Below are positions 17,602 through 25,918 of a DNA stretch of 64,000 nt, piece after piece. Made by a program: the position numbers and the translations under genes. The notes below the pieces were generated by a model, which worked only from the letters and a program-made list of their open reading frames with translations, made no database searches and was not told where the DNA came from. Position 1 is the first letter of the stretch. Every line of letters begins with the position of its first letter. Origin of the DNA: Adhaeretor mobilis (lineage in GTDB: Bacteria > Planctomycetota > Planctomycetia > Pirellulales > Lacipirellulaceae); contig NZ_CP036263.1 of assembly GCF_007741515.1 (NCBI RefSeq), positions 124,001 through 188,000 on the forward strand. The letters run 5' to 3'.

Positions 17602-18837
17602 ATGCCAGACCCCTACTTCCAACAGCTATTCGCCGACCGCATTGGCGGTGCCAACTACGGCAAAGACGATTCCGTCTACAAGTTCGAAAAGATCAAGCGC
17701 GCCAAACGCAAGGCGCTGGCCGATTTCCCTGATCGCCAACTCCTTGACTTCGGCATTGGCGAAAACGACGACATGGCCGATGAAAACGTACGCCGCGTCA
17801 TGGCCGAGGAGATCAACAAGCCAGAGAATCGTGGCTATGCGGACAACGGCACCCCTGCGTTCAAGGAAGCCGTCGCGCGAATGATGCAGCGCACTTACGG
17901 TGTGGAGCTCGACCCGGCGACGGAAATCTGCCCGGCAATTGGCTCGAAGCCGGTCTACGCCATGCTGCCCGGCGTGTTCATCAACCCGGGCGACATCACA
18001 CTGATGACCGTGCCCGGCTACCCCGTGGTTGGCACGCATACCAACTTTTATGGTGGTAGCGTTTACAAATTGCCGCTGCTCGCCGAGAACGACTTCCTCC
18101 CCGACCTCGATGGCATCCCCGCCGACGTATGCGAGCAAGCGAAGTTACTCGTGCTCTGTTTCCCCAACAGCCCGACAGGCAAGACCGCCACGCGCGAGTT
18201 CTACGAGAAGGCAATTCAGTTCGCCAAAGAACACAACATCGTGATCGTGCAAGACGCAGCCCATGCCCTGCTCTCTTTCGACCAAGAGCCCAATAGCTTC
18301 CTCGCGGTGCCCGGTGCGAAGGATGTGGGCGTCGAAGTTCACTCCATGAGCAAAGGCTACGATATGATCGGCTGGCGCATGGGGTGGGTGTGCGGGCATG
18401 AACGCATCGTCAGCGCGTTTGGCTACGTGAAAGACAACAGCGACTCCGGACAATTCCTGGCCATCCAAAAGGCGTGCATTGCCGCGCTCGATGACGATAG
18501 CATCCCGCAGCGCATTCGCGCCAAATATCGCCGCCGCATGGAGAAGCTCGTTGCCACACTCACGCGTTGCGGGTTCCAATGCGAAATGCCCGGCGGCACT
18601 TACTTTCTTTACACACCTACCCCGAAAGCTTTGGAAGGCCCCGGCGTGAAGTTCGCTAATGCGGAAGAGGCGAGCCAGTTTCTCATCAAAGAGCAATCGA
18701 TCTGCACCGTGCCTTGGGACGATGCCGGCTCGTTCCTAAGATTTAGCGTGACCTACGTGGCTGAAGACGAGGCCGCGGAAGACGCTCTCATGGCTGAGAC
18801 GGAAGCCCGGCTGAAGAGCCTGCAGCCGGTGTTTTAG
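17602..18837 (+). CDS. dapL: LL-diaminopimelate aminotransferase
   Basis: PLP enzyme converting tetrahydrodipicolinate directly to LL-diaminopimelate for lysine and peptidoglycan synthesis. 411 residues, full length for class I DapL. Markers are DFGIGENDDMADENV near the N-terminus, the cofactor-site region EICPAIGSKPVYAMLP, CFPNSPTGKTATREF (Asn-Pro motif), VIVQDAAHALLSF and the PLP lysine in VHSMSKGYDMIGWRMGW. The C-terminal 81 codons (18592-18837) are present again, with 3 amino-acid changes but many silent ones, at 20171-20416. That suggests recombination at this 3' end. Confidence 0.94.
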   Translation: MPDPYFQQLFADRIGGANYGKDDSVYKFEKIKRAKRKALADFPDRQLLDFGIGENDDMADENVRRVMAEEINKPENRGYADNGTPAFKEAVARMMQRTYGVELDPATEICPAIGSKPVYAMLPGVFINPGDITLMTVPGYPVVGTHTNFYGGSVYKLPLLAENDFLPDLDGIPADVCEQAKLLVLCFPNSPTGKTATREFYEKAIQFAKEHNIVIVQDAAHALLSFDQEPNSFLAVPGAKDVGVEVHSMSKGYDMIGWRMGWVCGHERIVSAFGYVKDNSDSGQFLAIQKACIAALDDDSIPQRIRAKYRRRMEKLVATLTRCGFQCEMPGGTYFLYTPTPKALEGPGVKFANAEEASQFLIKEQSICTVPWDDAGSFLRFSVTYVAEDEAAEDALMAETEARLKSLQPVF

Positions 18838-18895
18838 CCTAGGTGCCTCAGTTAAAACGTTGCAATGCATTTAGCTTCGACGCGACGGATAGAAT

Positions 18896-20071
18896 TCACG
18901 ACCTAGTGCGGCATGAACAACTGCCCATGAAAAGCCCTGCCAGTATCAACACAGCGGCAGCAGGCTCTGGGACCGTGGAAGGGTCGATGCCGCCAAAAAG
19001 ATGGATTCCGCTCGGCCCATGCAGTGTCATATAGACTCGATTCTCAATCGAGTAGAGATCCGAAATGCCGAGGTAATCGAGTGTGGCAAGTTCAGGGAAC
19101 AACTTCTCAAGATTCACGGCAGCGTAGGGATCCTGCGGAACTATTCCAGGGAAGTAGCCATAGCGTTCATCGGTCACTCGAGCAGGATAAGTGCTTTCGT
19201 GAGCAATTACGAAGTCACCGTGAGACACTAATGCGCCTTCATAGATGTTGAGGGGATTCCCATCTGAGTCTCTAAAAAACTCATGCGCAGCCTCTCCTAG
19301 CACGAAAAAAGCCGAATACGCATCGGCGTAGTTTAGGCCCCTACCGTCGGACCGTTCCGCAATGGAACCAACTCCCGTACCAATGCTGCCATAGCTAAAG
19401 GATCCTTCTGGATTCCAGATAGCTGAGACCAGGCCAATCGAACCCGGCTCGTGAACTTCACCGCCAACAAACCCGCCTGTAGACACTTCACTAGCATACT
19501 GACAGCAGCTGCGCATCCCTGTGGGTGTTGGCTCTGGTTCTGCTAAGCGTACCACTGATCCGTCAGGCGAGTAGCGAAACACATAGGCTCCGCCATTTTC
19601 CGAATCGACATAGACATTCCCCACCGCACGTAGATTCTCATCAATGCCAACGAGGTAGCCTGCATCGGGCCAGCTCACGATTTCTGGACTCGGGCTATTG
19701 ATTTGAAATAGTGCACCAGTCGGTGCGGATGTCACAGGATCAACAAAGTTACCCGCGAGATACAACTGATTGTCAAAAGCTTTAATCACGGGAGTGATAC
19801 TCGTGGCTGCGCCTAGCTCACTATGGATGATAGGTGTCAGCATGCTCTCTCCAGAACGATTAACATGCCAGAGGCCATTCCGTGTACTGATATATGCCGT
19901 GTCGTCAATGACGGAAAGCTTGGCGTAGCCAAACTCAGGTGCTGTCGAATCAACTAGAGTTAGCCCCAGAGGAGGCAGCGCTTCAGCTTGGCGCATTCCA
20001 CATAAGAGGAATAGTGCGCATAGGGTAAGAACACTCTGCAAAGGTGACGAGTACAGATCGGAATGACGCAT
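18896..20071 (-). CDS. PEP-CTERM anchored exported protein
   Basis: 391 residues. An N-terminal signal peptide (hydrophobic LTLCALFLLCGMRQAEA) begins the protein. The C-terminus is a PEP-CTERM sorting signal: STVPEPAAA, a hydrophobic helix, then CRTRS. The middle, with repeated short beta-type strands (VIDDTAYISTRNGLWHV and similar), may be a beta-propeller. Expected to be processed by exosortase and held in or released from the envelope. It lies between dapL and the dapL 3' fragment and runs opposite to both, so it may be inserted DNA. Confidence 0.8.
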   Translation of the reverse strand: MRHSDLYSSPLQSVLTLCALFLLCGMRQAEALPPLGLTLVDSTAPEFGYAKLSVIDDTAYISTRNGLWHVNRSGESMLTPIIHSELGAATSITPVIKAFDNQLYLAGNFVDPVTSAPTGALFQINSPSPEIVSWPDAGYLVGIDENLRAVGNVYVDSENGGAYVFRYSPDGSVVRLAEPEPTPTGMRSCCQYASEVSTGGFVGGEVHEPGSIGLVSAIWNPEGSFSYGSIGTGVGSIAERSDGRGLNYADAYSAFFVLGEAAHEFFRDSDGNPLNIYEGALVSHGDFVIAHESTYPARVTDERYGYFPGIVPQDPYAAVNLEKLFPELATLDYLGISDLYSIENRVYMTLHGPSGIHLFGGIDPSTVPEPAAAVLILAGLFMGSCSCRTRS

Positions 20072-20170
20072 AAAATTTTCGGTCTAAAAGGGCTTCATGG
20101 CAGGCAGAATACTCAATCCCTACAGGTTAGATTCTACCAGATCGCTTTTGACGCTGCGAACCTTCCGCAA

Positions 20171-20416
20171 GGCGGCACGTACTTTCTCTACACCCCCTCG
20201 CCCAAGGGCCTGGAGGGTCCCGGCGTGCAGTTTGCCAATGCGGAAGAGGCAAGCCAGTTTCTCATCAAAGAGCAATCCATCTGCACGGTGCCCTGGGACG
20301 ATGCCGGCTCGTTCCTGCGGTTTAGCGTCACCTACGTCGCAGAGGACGAAGCCGCCGAGGACGCACTGATGGCCGAGACGGAAGCTAGACTGAAAAGCCT
20401 CCAGCCAGTGTTCTGA
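20171..20416 (+). pseudogene. Orphan second copy of the dapL 3' end
   Basis: 81 codons plus stop, matching the last 81 codons of dapL from GGTYFLYTP to SLQPVF. Only three residues differ (T to S, A to G, K to Q), whereas about 33 codons carry silent changes. The upstream 5' part is missing: the sequence before 20171 is unrelated, and the nearest in-frame Met (20063) gives no DapL sequence. It is too short to be an enzyme. The ratio of silent to replacement change shows it evolved as part of a working gene before becoming a fragment. Confidence 0.85.
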
Positions 20417-20644
20417 GATAGGTAGGCAGTGGGCAGTAGACAGTGGACAGGCTAGCCAGCGAGCCCTTAGTGACTAGAGTTGGCTCGCGCGAGGATTTGG
20501 GAAATTATCCGCCTCCCCCCAATATCCTTTGTAGCCTGTCGAATACCCTCACGCTGCCCTGGGTTTTCAGCGGTTACACCCCTACAATAGCTCTCACGAA
20601 TACTTCCCGCCTTTAAGCTCCCTGTTATCTGTAAGCCCACGTTT

Positions 20645-21265
20645 ATGGCCAAAGTCATTTTGCCCGCCGGTTACAACGAGCCCGCCACCGAAGCGGCCGT
20701 GGAAATCGATCTCAAAAGCCCCGGCACCGCGGCCCTGCTCGCGTGGCTAGTGCCCGGCTTGGGCCACATCTATCAAGGACGCACCGGCAAGGGCATCCTA
20801 TTTTTTGTGTGTGTGCTGGGCACATTCGCGTACGGCATGATCTTAGGCCAAGGCAAAGTTGTGTACGCCGCCTCGCCCAGTCCGCTGCCCATCCCCGGCC
20901 CGTTCTATCAGCGTTGGCAATACGTTTGCCAAGTAGGCGTCGGACTAGCAGCCATGCCGGCCTATTTGCAAACCGTCCGCGATCCCACAGGCGAAAGCCA
21001 AGCCTCCAGCGACGAGCAAGGGGGCTTCATGGCCCCGCCCCGCCAGCGACCGTTCCGCTACACGGACGATTCCAACAACGAAACGATCCAGCCAACTGAG
21101 CAAGCCCTATGGGCGGCGCGCAACCATCCTAATTTCGAGGTGGGCACGGTCTACACCGTGATCGCCGGCCTGTTGAACTTGCTAGTTATCTGCGACGCCT
21201 ACGCCGGCCCGCTAGTCATTGCCCCGGCAAAGGAAGAACCAGAAAGCGACGACGAGAAAAGTTAG
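20645..21265 (+). CDS. TM2-like membrane protein of planctomycetes
   Basis: 206 residues. An N-terminal cytoplasmic stretch is followed by SPGTAALLAWLVPGLGHIYQGRTGKGILFF, a TM2-type motif with two membrane segments and a GxGHxYxGRxxKG turn (about residues 27-75). A Pro/Ser-rich soluble part comes next, then a further hydrophobic helix, VGTVYTVIAGLLNLLVICDAYAG, near the C-terminus. It resembles a planctomycete family I recall as DUF6677; function unknown. It is 45 bp upstream of another small membrane protein, possibly one operon. Confidence 0.75.
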   Translation: MAKVILPAGYNEPATEAAVEIDLKSPGTAALLAWLVPGLGHIYQGRTGKGILFFVCVLGTFAYGMILGQGKVVYAASPSPLPIPGPFYQRWQYVCQVGVGLAAMPAYLQTVRDPTGESQASSDEQGGFMAPPRQRPFRYTDDSNNETIQPTEQALWAARNHPNFEVGTVYTVIAGLLNLLVICDAYAGPLVIAPAKEEPESDDEKS

Positions 21266-21310
21266 TAGTTTCCTGCCTAGAACTGTAGAGAATGCCCTCT
21301 GGGGCGTTCC

Positions 21311-21544
21311 GTGAACACGATGCTATCCTCAATACTACTATCGGCTGTGACATTCCCCTTGGCCGTCATGAATCTCTGGCATGCCGTGCCACTGGTCGTG
21401 AGCGTAAGCCTCGTGTGGTCTGCCACGCGTCACGAATTGCTCCAGCCGATCCTGCACCACGCGGTGCGATTCGCCCTCTGGGTCCTCGGCTTCATGGGCA
21501 TCTTCATGGTGCTACTAGGGATCATGCAGTACTTCGCCGGCTAA
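21311..21544 (+). CDS. Small membrane protein
   Basis: 77 residues with two or three predicted helices (SSILLSAVTFPLAVMNLWHAV, PLVVSVSLVWSAT and FALWVLGFMGIFMVLLGIMQY). Similar short proteins occur beside TM2-like genes in planctomycetes as far as I recall. No catalytic motif. It ends about 90 bp before the tRNA gene. Confidence 0.65.
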   Translation: MNTMLSSILLSAVTFPLAVMNLWHAVPLVVSVSLVWSATRHELLQPILHHAVRFALWVLGFMGIFMVLLGIMQYFAG

Positions 21545-21631
21545 TTTTTGCATCCAAACCGGCCACTTGCGGCTTAGCCGCACCGCAGGAATGTGCTACG
21601 ATACTAGGCAGTTGGAATACAGAAACACCCC

Positions 21632-21705
21632 GCGCTTGTAGCTCAATTGGATAGAGCACTGGTCTTCGAAACCAGGGGTTGTAGGTTCGAGTCCTACCAG
21701 GCGCG
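21632..21705 (+). tRNA. tRNA-Arg (anticodon TCG)
   Basis: 74-nt cloverleaf: acceptor GCGCTTG pairs with CAGGCGC (one G-T pair), D-arm GCTC...GAGC, anticodon stem CTGGT/ACCAG with loop CTTCGAA giving TCG, and T-arm GTAGG-TTCGAGT-CCTAC. The discriminator base is G and CCA is not encoded. It marks the left edge of the glycan and surface-protein region, a common integration position. I see no duplicated tRNA 3' end downstream. Confidence 0.95.
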
Positions 21706-21949
21706 CTTGACTTGAGTTTCTTCGAGCACCAGGTTTCCGTTGGCGGGGGTTCACTTGCCTGCCGATGTTCGGAGTCGCTCGGGGATCGCGCGTTGCCACG
21801 CTGTTCCCCAACGAGGCGTCCCTAGTGAGACCTGCCTCAGCTGTGCTCGCCGACACTGACGAAGAATGGCATTCAGGAAAAGTTTACCTGAACATGGAAA
21901 TTAACTCGTATATTGCAAAGCAATTTACAGAACTACGGTTGTTCTATCG

Positions 21950-22759
21950 ATGTCGAACCAACTGACAGTACTCATTCCTTGCAAGGATGAAAGTCTTAAC
22001 ATACTGCCATGTATTGAATCTGCTCAATCCATTGCCGATGAGATCTTGGTGGCCGATTCGGGGTCGACCGACGGCACACTGGAGATGGTTAGCGAACGAG
22101 GCGGTTGCCGCGTGATCGAGCGCGAGTATGTAAACTCAGCTGACTTCAAGAATTGGGCAATCCCACAGGCGAGTCATCCGTGGGTATTGATTCTGGACGC
22201 CGACGAACGCATTACCAAGCACCTAGCTGCGGAGATTCGGCAGACGCTAGCCAATCCTGATAAGAACATCGATGGCTATTGGATTGGCAGACAAAATCAC
22301 TTCATAGGTCACCGCATCAAGCATTGCGGGTGGAACCGGGACGGCGTGATCCGACTCTTCAGACGCGATGATGTGCGTTACCAGGAGCGTTGGGTGCATG
22401 CCAAAATGGAGATCGCACCGGAGAGAGTGGCTCGGCTCAAAGAGACCATGCTGCACTACACCACTTGGTCGACTGATGACTACTGCGAGAAGCTGAATCG
22501 CTACGCCAATTGGAGCGTGACAAATTACGTCGCCGAGGGGCGACAGCCGAGTGCCGTGGCCATTTTCCTGTCCGCACCCCTGCGATTCCTGCAACTCTAT
22601 TTGTTTCGAGGTGGATTTCTCGACGGCATACCGGGCTTTCAGGTGTGTATGTACTCGGCGTTCTACTCATTTATGAAACAGGCCAAGCTGTGGGAAGTGA
22701 GCCACGGCCGATTGGAATCGGGTGCTGAGCCTCGCCAGGCAGTTTACTCAGCAGAGTAA
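21950..22759 (+). CDS. Family 2 glycosyltransferase, WaaE/KdtX-like
   Basis: 269 residues. A GT-A fold with LTVLIPCKDESLNI, EILVADSGSTDGT and a proper DxD-type motif in VLILDADERIT (D83/D85). The middle part, GYWIGRQNHFIGHRIKHCGW, then DVRYQERWVHAKM, is characteristic of LPS-core beta-glucosyltransferases of the WaaE type. C-terminal hydrophobic/aromatic segments suggest membrane association. It is convergent with the kinase-fusion gene, whose C-terminal half is a degenerate relative of this protein. Confidence 0.85.
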   Translation: MSNQLTVLIPCKDESLNILPCIESAQSIADEILVADSGSTDGTLEMVSERGGCRVIEREYVNSADFKNWAIPQASHPWVLILDADERITKHLAAEIRQTLANPDKNIDGYWIGRQNHFIGHRIKHCGWNRDGVIRLFRRDDVRYQERWVHAKMEIAPERVARLKETMLHYTTWSTDDYCEKLNRYANWSVTNYVAEGRQPSAVAIFLSAPLRFLQLYLFRGGFLDGIPGFQVCMYSAFYSFMKQAKLWEVSHGRLESGAEPRQAVYSAE

Positions 22760-22812
22760 GTGGCGGACCGCTGGAGTAGAGCGTAGCGCGTAAGTTGAGA
22801 GGTCCAACCTAG

Positions 22813-24429
22813 TCAGGCTGCTCGCCGCGGTGCTTCGCGTGCTGTGATTTCTATCTCCGGCGACCGCTCCAAATAGACGAGTGTCATTTCATGTGTGTAG
22901 GTCTCTAGCATTGCCATCAGACAAGCGTGTAGACCTGCCCATCCGTCACGCCAGCCGTGGCGCAGCAGATAGGCTTCAATAAATTTACGTGACGACCGCC
23001 AAAGCAATTTGGGCCATGTAGATCGCTGCCCTCGGTGAAAATCTCGTTCGGCACGCTCGGTCGATGCTGTGACGCGTTCTTTGATATCATCCACTACACT
23101 CTCCGGTGTTCTTACGGCTAGGCGAGAGCGAAGGACACCGATTCGATGGTCAGGAGGCTGCAGTTCGGGCATGTGTTCGACAAGCTCGTAATTTCCAAGG
23201 TCGCGTCGATAGAGACGTACGGAATCGGACCGTTGAAAACCACCGTAACGCAGATGCGTACCCTGCACACATGGCGTTGTGCCGATTCTGTAACCGTCCT
23301 TCGTGGGATTGAAGAACAGCGTATCCTGTACCTGTCGGCCCAATTCAGGATTGAGGCGCTCATTGGCCATTATCTGTAAAATCCAAGGATGCTGGGCTTG
23401 TTGCCGAGCAACTTCGAGCACTTCGCAACGATCAGCAGTTGCACTGCCGAGGATGCAGCCTATTCCCTTGTTGCGGACAATGTCGTGCGTACCATCGGTC
23501 GAGCCCATGTCGACAACCAAAATTTCGTCGGCAATGTCGCATACCGAATCTACACAGCTAGCAATAGTCGGCGCATTGTTGTAGCTAGGAATCAGCACGG
23601 TGAAGAGTTGTTCACTGTTGTTCTCTTCTGGCCGAGCTTCCCCCAGATACTGCCGCGCTTCGTCAGACTGCTCAATCAGTTTGGCCGCGAAAGACTTTTT
23701 CAAAATAGCTTGTCGCACAATCTCAGCGGCTGCGGGATTGGATCGCCAGTTCCGTGGATGCAGTAGATCACTGACGTCTCTGCCCTGCCGCTGTCGAAAA
23801 GGCTTGCAGTGCTGGCGATAACGCGTGATGCTTTCCAAATCGATCAGCCAAACCTTGCCAAGCGGATCGACCAACAAGTTCTCAGCCTTCAGATCCTTGT
23901 GAGCCACTTTCAACTCATCGAGTCGCTCAAGAATATCCGCAATTTGCTCAGCAATCGATTGCAGTCTCGCGGTATCGGGACTCCCATGCCGCATCAGTCG
24001 GTACAACGTAGTTGATTCCACATAATCGGTGAGGAAATAGGATCGCTTCTTGAAAGGCCCGACTGTTGTTTCGATGCAGGCACGAGGGCGAGGAGTCGGT
24101 ATGCCCAGTCTGTAAAGATACGTGCTGTTCTGCATCGAGCGGCACCCCGTTGTCTTAGAAAGGGCATTCTTGGCACGGGCGCCAAGATCATTGAGATCTT
24201 GACATTTGAAGACATAGGTATCGCCTTCGTGCTGCAATTTGACGACCGAGCAACTCAACTTAATATGCAGTGTTTCGCCTTGATCTAGAAGACCGTGTGG
24301 GTCTTGCCACAGTTTCAGCTCTAGATCTTTCGGCAGTTGGGTGTCCCAGCGCATCGCGCGTCGAATCGAACGGCGCTTTTTCACCTGAAGTTGCTGATGC
24401 TCACACGTCATTGGCTCAAGATTAGACAT
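22813..24429 (-). CDS. WaaP/RIO-like kinase fused to a degenerate family 2 glycosyltransferase
   Basis: 538 residues. The N-terminal half is a lipopolysaccharide-kinase-type domain: a VFKCQ lysine strand, the gatekeeper region YFLTDYVESTTLY, catalytic loop HKDLKAEN (177-184) and metal site LIDLES (D198). The C-terminal half (from about 276) starts like a GT2 enzyme, LFTVLIPSYNNAP and ILVVDMGSTDGT. However, the DxD site aligned with the neighbour's LDADERI reads IMANERL, so transferase activity is doubtful. A paralogue with the same layout lies at 35454-36833. Likely acts on a surface glycan; the substrate is not identifiable. Confidence 0.8.
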   Translation of the reverse strand: MSNLEPMTCEHQQLQVKKRRSIRRAMRWDTQLPKDLELKLWQDPHGLLDQGETLHIKLSCSVVKLQHEGDTYVFKCQDLNDLGARAKNALSKTTGCRSMQNSTYLYRLGIPTPRPRACIETTVGPFKKRSYFLTDYVESTTLYRLMRHGSPDTARLQSIAEQIADILERLDELKVAHKDLKAENLLVDPLGKVWLIDLESITRYRQHCKPFRQRQGRDVSDLLHPRNWRSNPAAAEIVRQAILKKSFAAKLIEQSDEARQYLGEARPEENNSEQLFTVLIPSYNNAPTIASCVDSVCDIADEILVVDMGSTDGTHDIVRNKGIGCILGSATADRCEVLEVARQQAQHPWILQIMANERLNPELGRQVQDTLFFNPTKDGYRIGTTPCVQGTHLRYGGFQRSDSVRLYRRDLGNYELVEHMPELQPPDHRIGVLRSRLAVRTPESVVDDIKERVTASTERAERDFHRGQRSTWPKLLWRSSRKFIEAYLLRHGWRDGWAGLHACLMAMLETYTHEMTLVYLERSPEIEITAREAPRRAA

Positions 24430-24649
24430 TCACACTCACTCATGAAGATTGACGCGAGCACTGGATGCCGAGAACCATTCTGAATTCTGCGACCCGTGTG
24501 GACGATGACGTTAAATTTTTTGGCCTAGGCAGCCGATACCAGTTGTATCGGTCGCAGGGTCGCCTGCTGCTAACGTAATTGTGCGGCAGAAACTGTTTTT
24601 GTTGTCAGTATCGTGAACGTGTCATTCAATGGTCAAAGGGGCAGCTTGG

Positions 24650-25867
24650 ATGAAATCCGACGACCAGCCGCCAGTACCACGTCGTTGGTTCCGCCTGGGC
24701 AAATATCTGTTGCCTATCGGTGTTAAGCAAGCTACTTGGCGTCGCACGAAGTCGCCCAGCGAGCAGGTCTCAGTCGCAGATCTAGCTGCCCAGCATCCGG
24801 AGCAAGTAGCAGTTGAGACCTTTGGTTCTGAGGAATTGCTGCCCGAATATAGTTACGCATGCTTTCAAGCGGGGGTGATAACTGAGAAAGCTCTGCCAAG
24901 CAAAATGTGTCCAGCGGCATTCGTTGCACGGATTCGCGATGGGATGTCGTTCGGCCGGCATTGCTGTGCTATGGGTCCTGCCGGGAAAGCTGTGCGGGAG
25001 ACAGGGTTCAATCTTGATGGCCAGGTACGCAACCAAGGTTCGTCGATGAGTTCGTTGCGACCACGACATTGGCGCCGACGACTCGAAGGCGATGTCACCT
25101 TTCGGCCCTGGCTTCCCCCCAAGCACCGAATTGATGGTCGAGTGGCACTGCTCAACACTAGGACTAGCCATAACTATTTTCATTGGCTGATCGATATCCT
25201 GCCTCGACTGATGTCGCTTAAGAAGCTAGGCGTGATGCCGGATTACTATTTGGTTGAGTCTCTTAGTGAGTCTCAAAAGAAAGCGTTCGAGTTTCTTGGA
25301 ATCGATCGCGACCAATTGATCCAGCCGCATTGCCGCATGCTTATTGAAGCCGATGAATTGTTGGTGCCGTCGTTGCCCTCACCAACCTGCTTGCGAGATT
25401 TCGGCCGGTTTGCGACAGAGAAGCTAGGTGTGCAGCCACAGATCGGTTTCGGAAAGCGTATCTACATTACTCGCCGTTCGACGGGCAATCGTACCATTGC
25501 AAACGAGTCCCAATTGATCGAAATGCTCGCTGCACGGGGGTTCGAGACACATGCCATGGAAGACTATTCTCTCCAGCAGCAGGCAACCCTCATTCACCAG
25601 TCGGACGTGATTCTCGCTACACACGGTGCTGGACTAGCAAACTTAATTTTCGCCCGTTCTGGAACACGCGTCATAGAAATAGTTCCCGACGATCGGTACA
25701 ACGCGACCTGTTATCCCAGGAAGAGTCGCATCCTTAGCTTCCACCATCAGCAAGTACTGGTGAAGTCTGGCAAGCCCAAACGAACACTAAATGTTTCATT
25801 GGAAGACATCAACTCTGCGTTGGTATGTGCAGAAATGGTTGTGCCCGTCCAAATGCGATCGGCGTAA
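24650..25867 (+). CDS. Family 61 glycosyltransferase (DUF563)
   Basis: About 405 residues from the ATG at 24650, which has AGGGG 9 nt upstream; a Met at 24629 is the alternative. Typical GT61 parts are RTSHNYFHWLIDILPRL in the middle, RIYITRRSTGNRTIANE, and the C-terminal signature DVILATHGAGLANLIFA followed by VIEIVPDD. It likely adds a sugar to an exported glycan. It precedes the three-part protein at 25919 by 51 bp on the same strand, so they are probably co-transcribed. Confidence 0.85.
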   Translation: MKSDDQPPVPRRWFRLGKYLLPIGVKQATWRRTKSPSEQVSVADLAAQHPEQVAVETFGSEELLPEYSYACFQAGVITEKALPSKMCPAAFVARIRDGMSFGRHCCAMGPAGKAVRETGFNLDGQVRNQGSSMSSLRPRHWRRRLEGDVTFRPWLPPKHRIDGRVALLNTRTSHNYFHWLIDILPRLMSLKKLGVMPDYYLVESLSESQKKAFEFLGIDRDQLIQPHCRMLIEADELLVPSLPSPTCLRDFGRFATEKLGVQPQIGFGKRIYITRRSTGNRTIANESQLIEMLAARGFETHAMEDYSLQQQATLIHQSDVILATHGAGLANLIFARSGTRVIEIVPDDRYNATCYPRKSRILSFHHQQVLVKSGKPKRTLNVSLEDINSALVCAEMVVPVQMRSA

Positions 25868-25918
25868 ATCAACTTTCTTACCAACGCAATGAGTCAAATC
25901 AAATAGGAGAAAGCTGGC

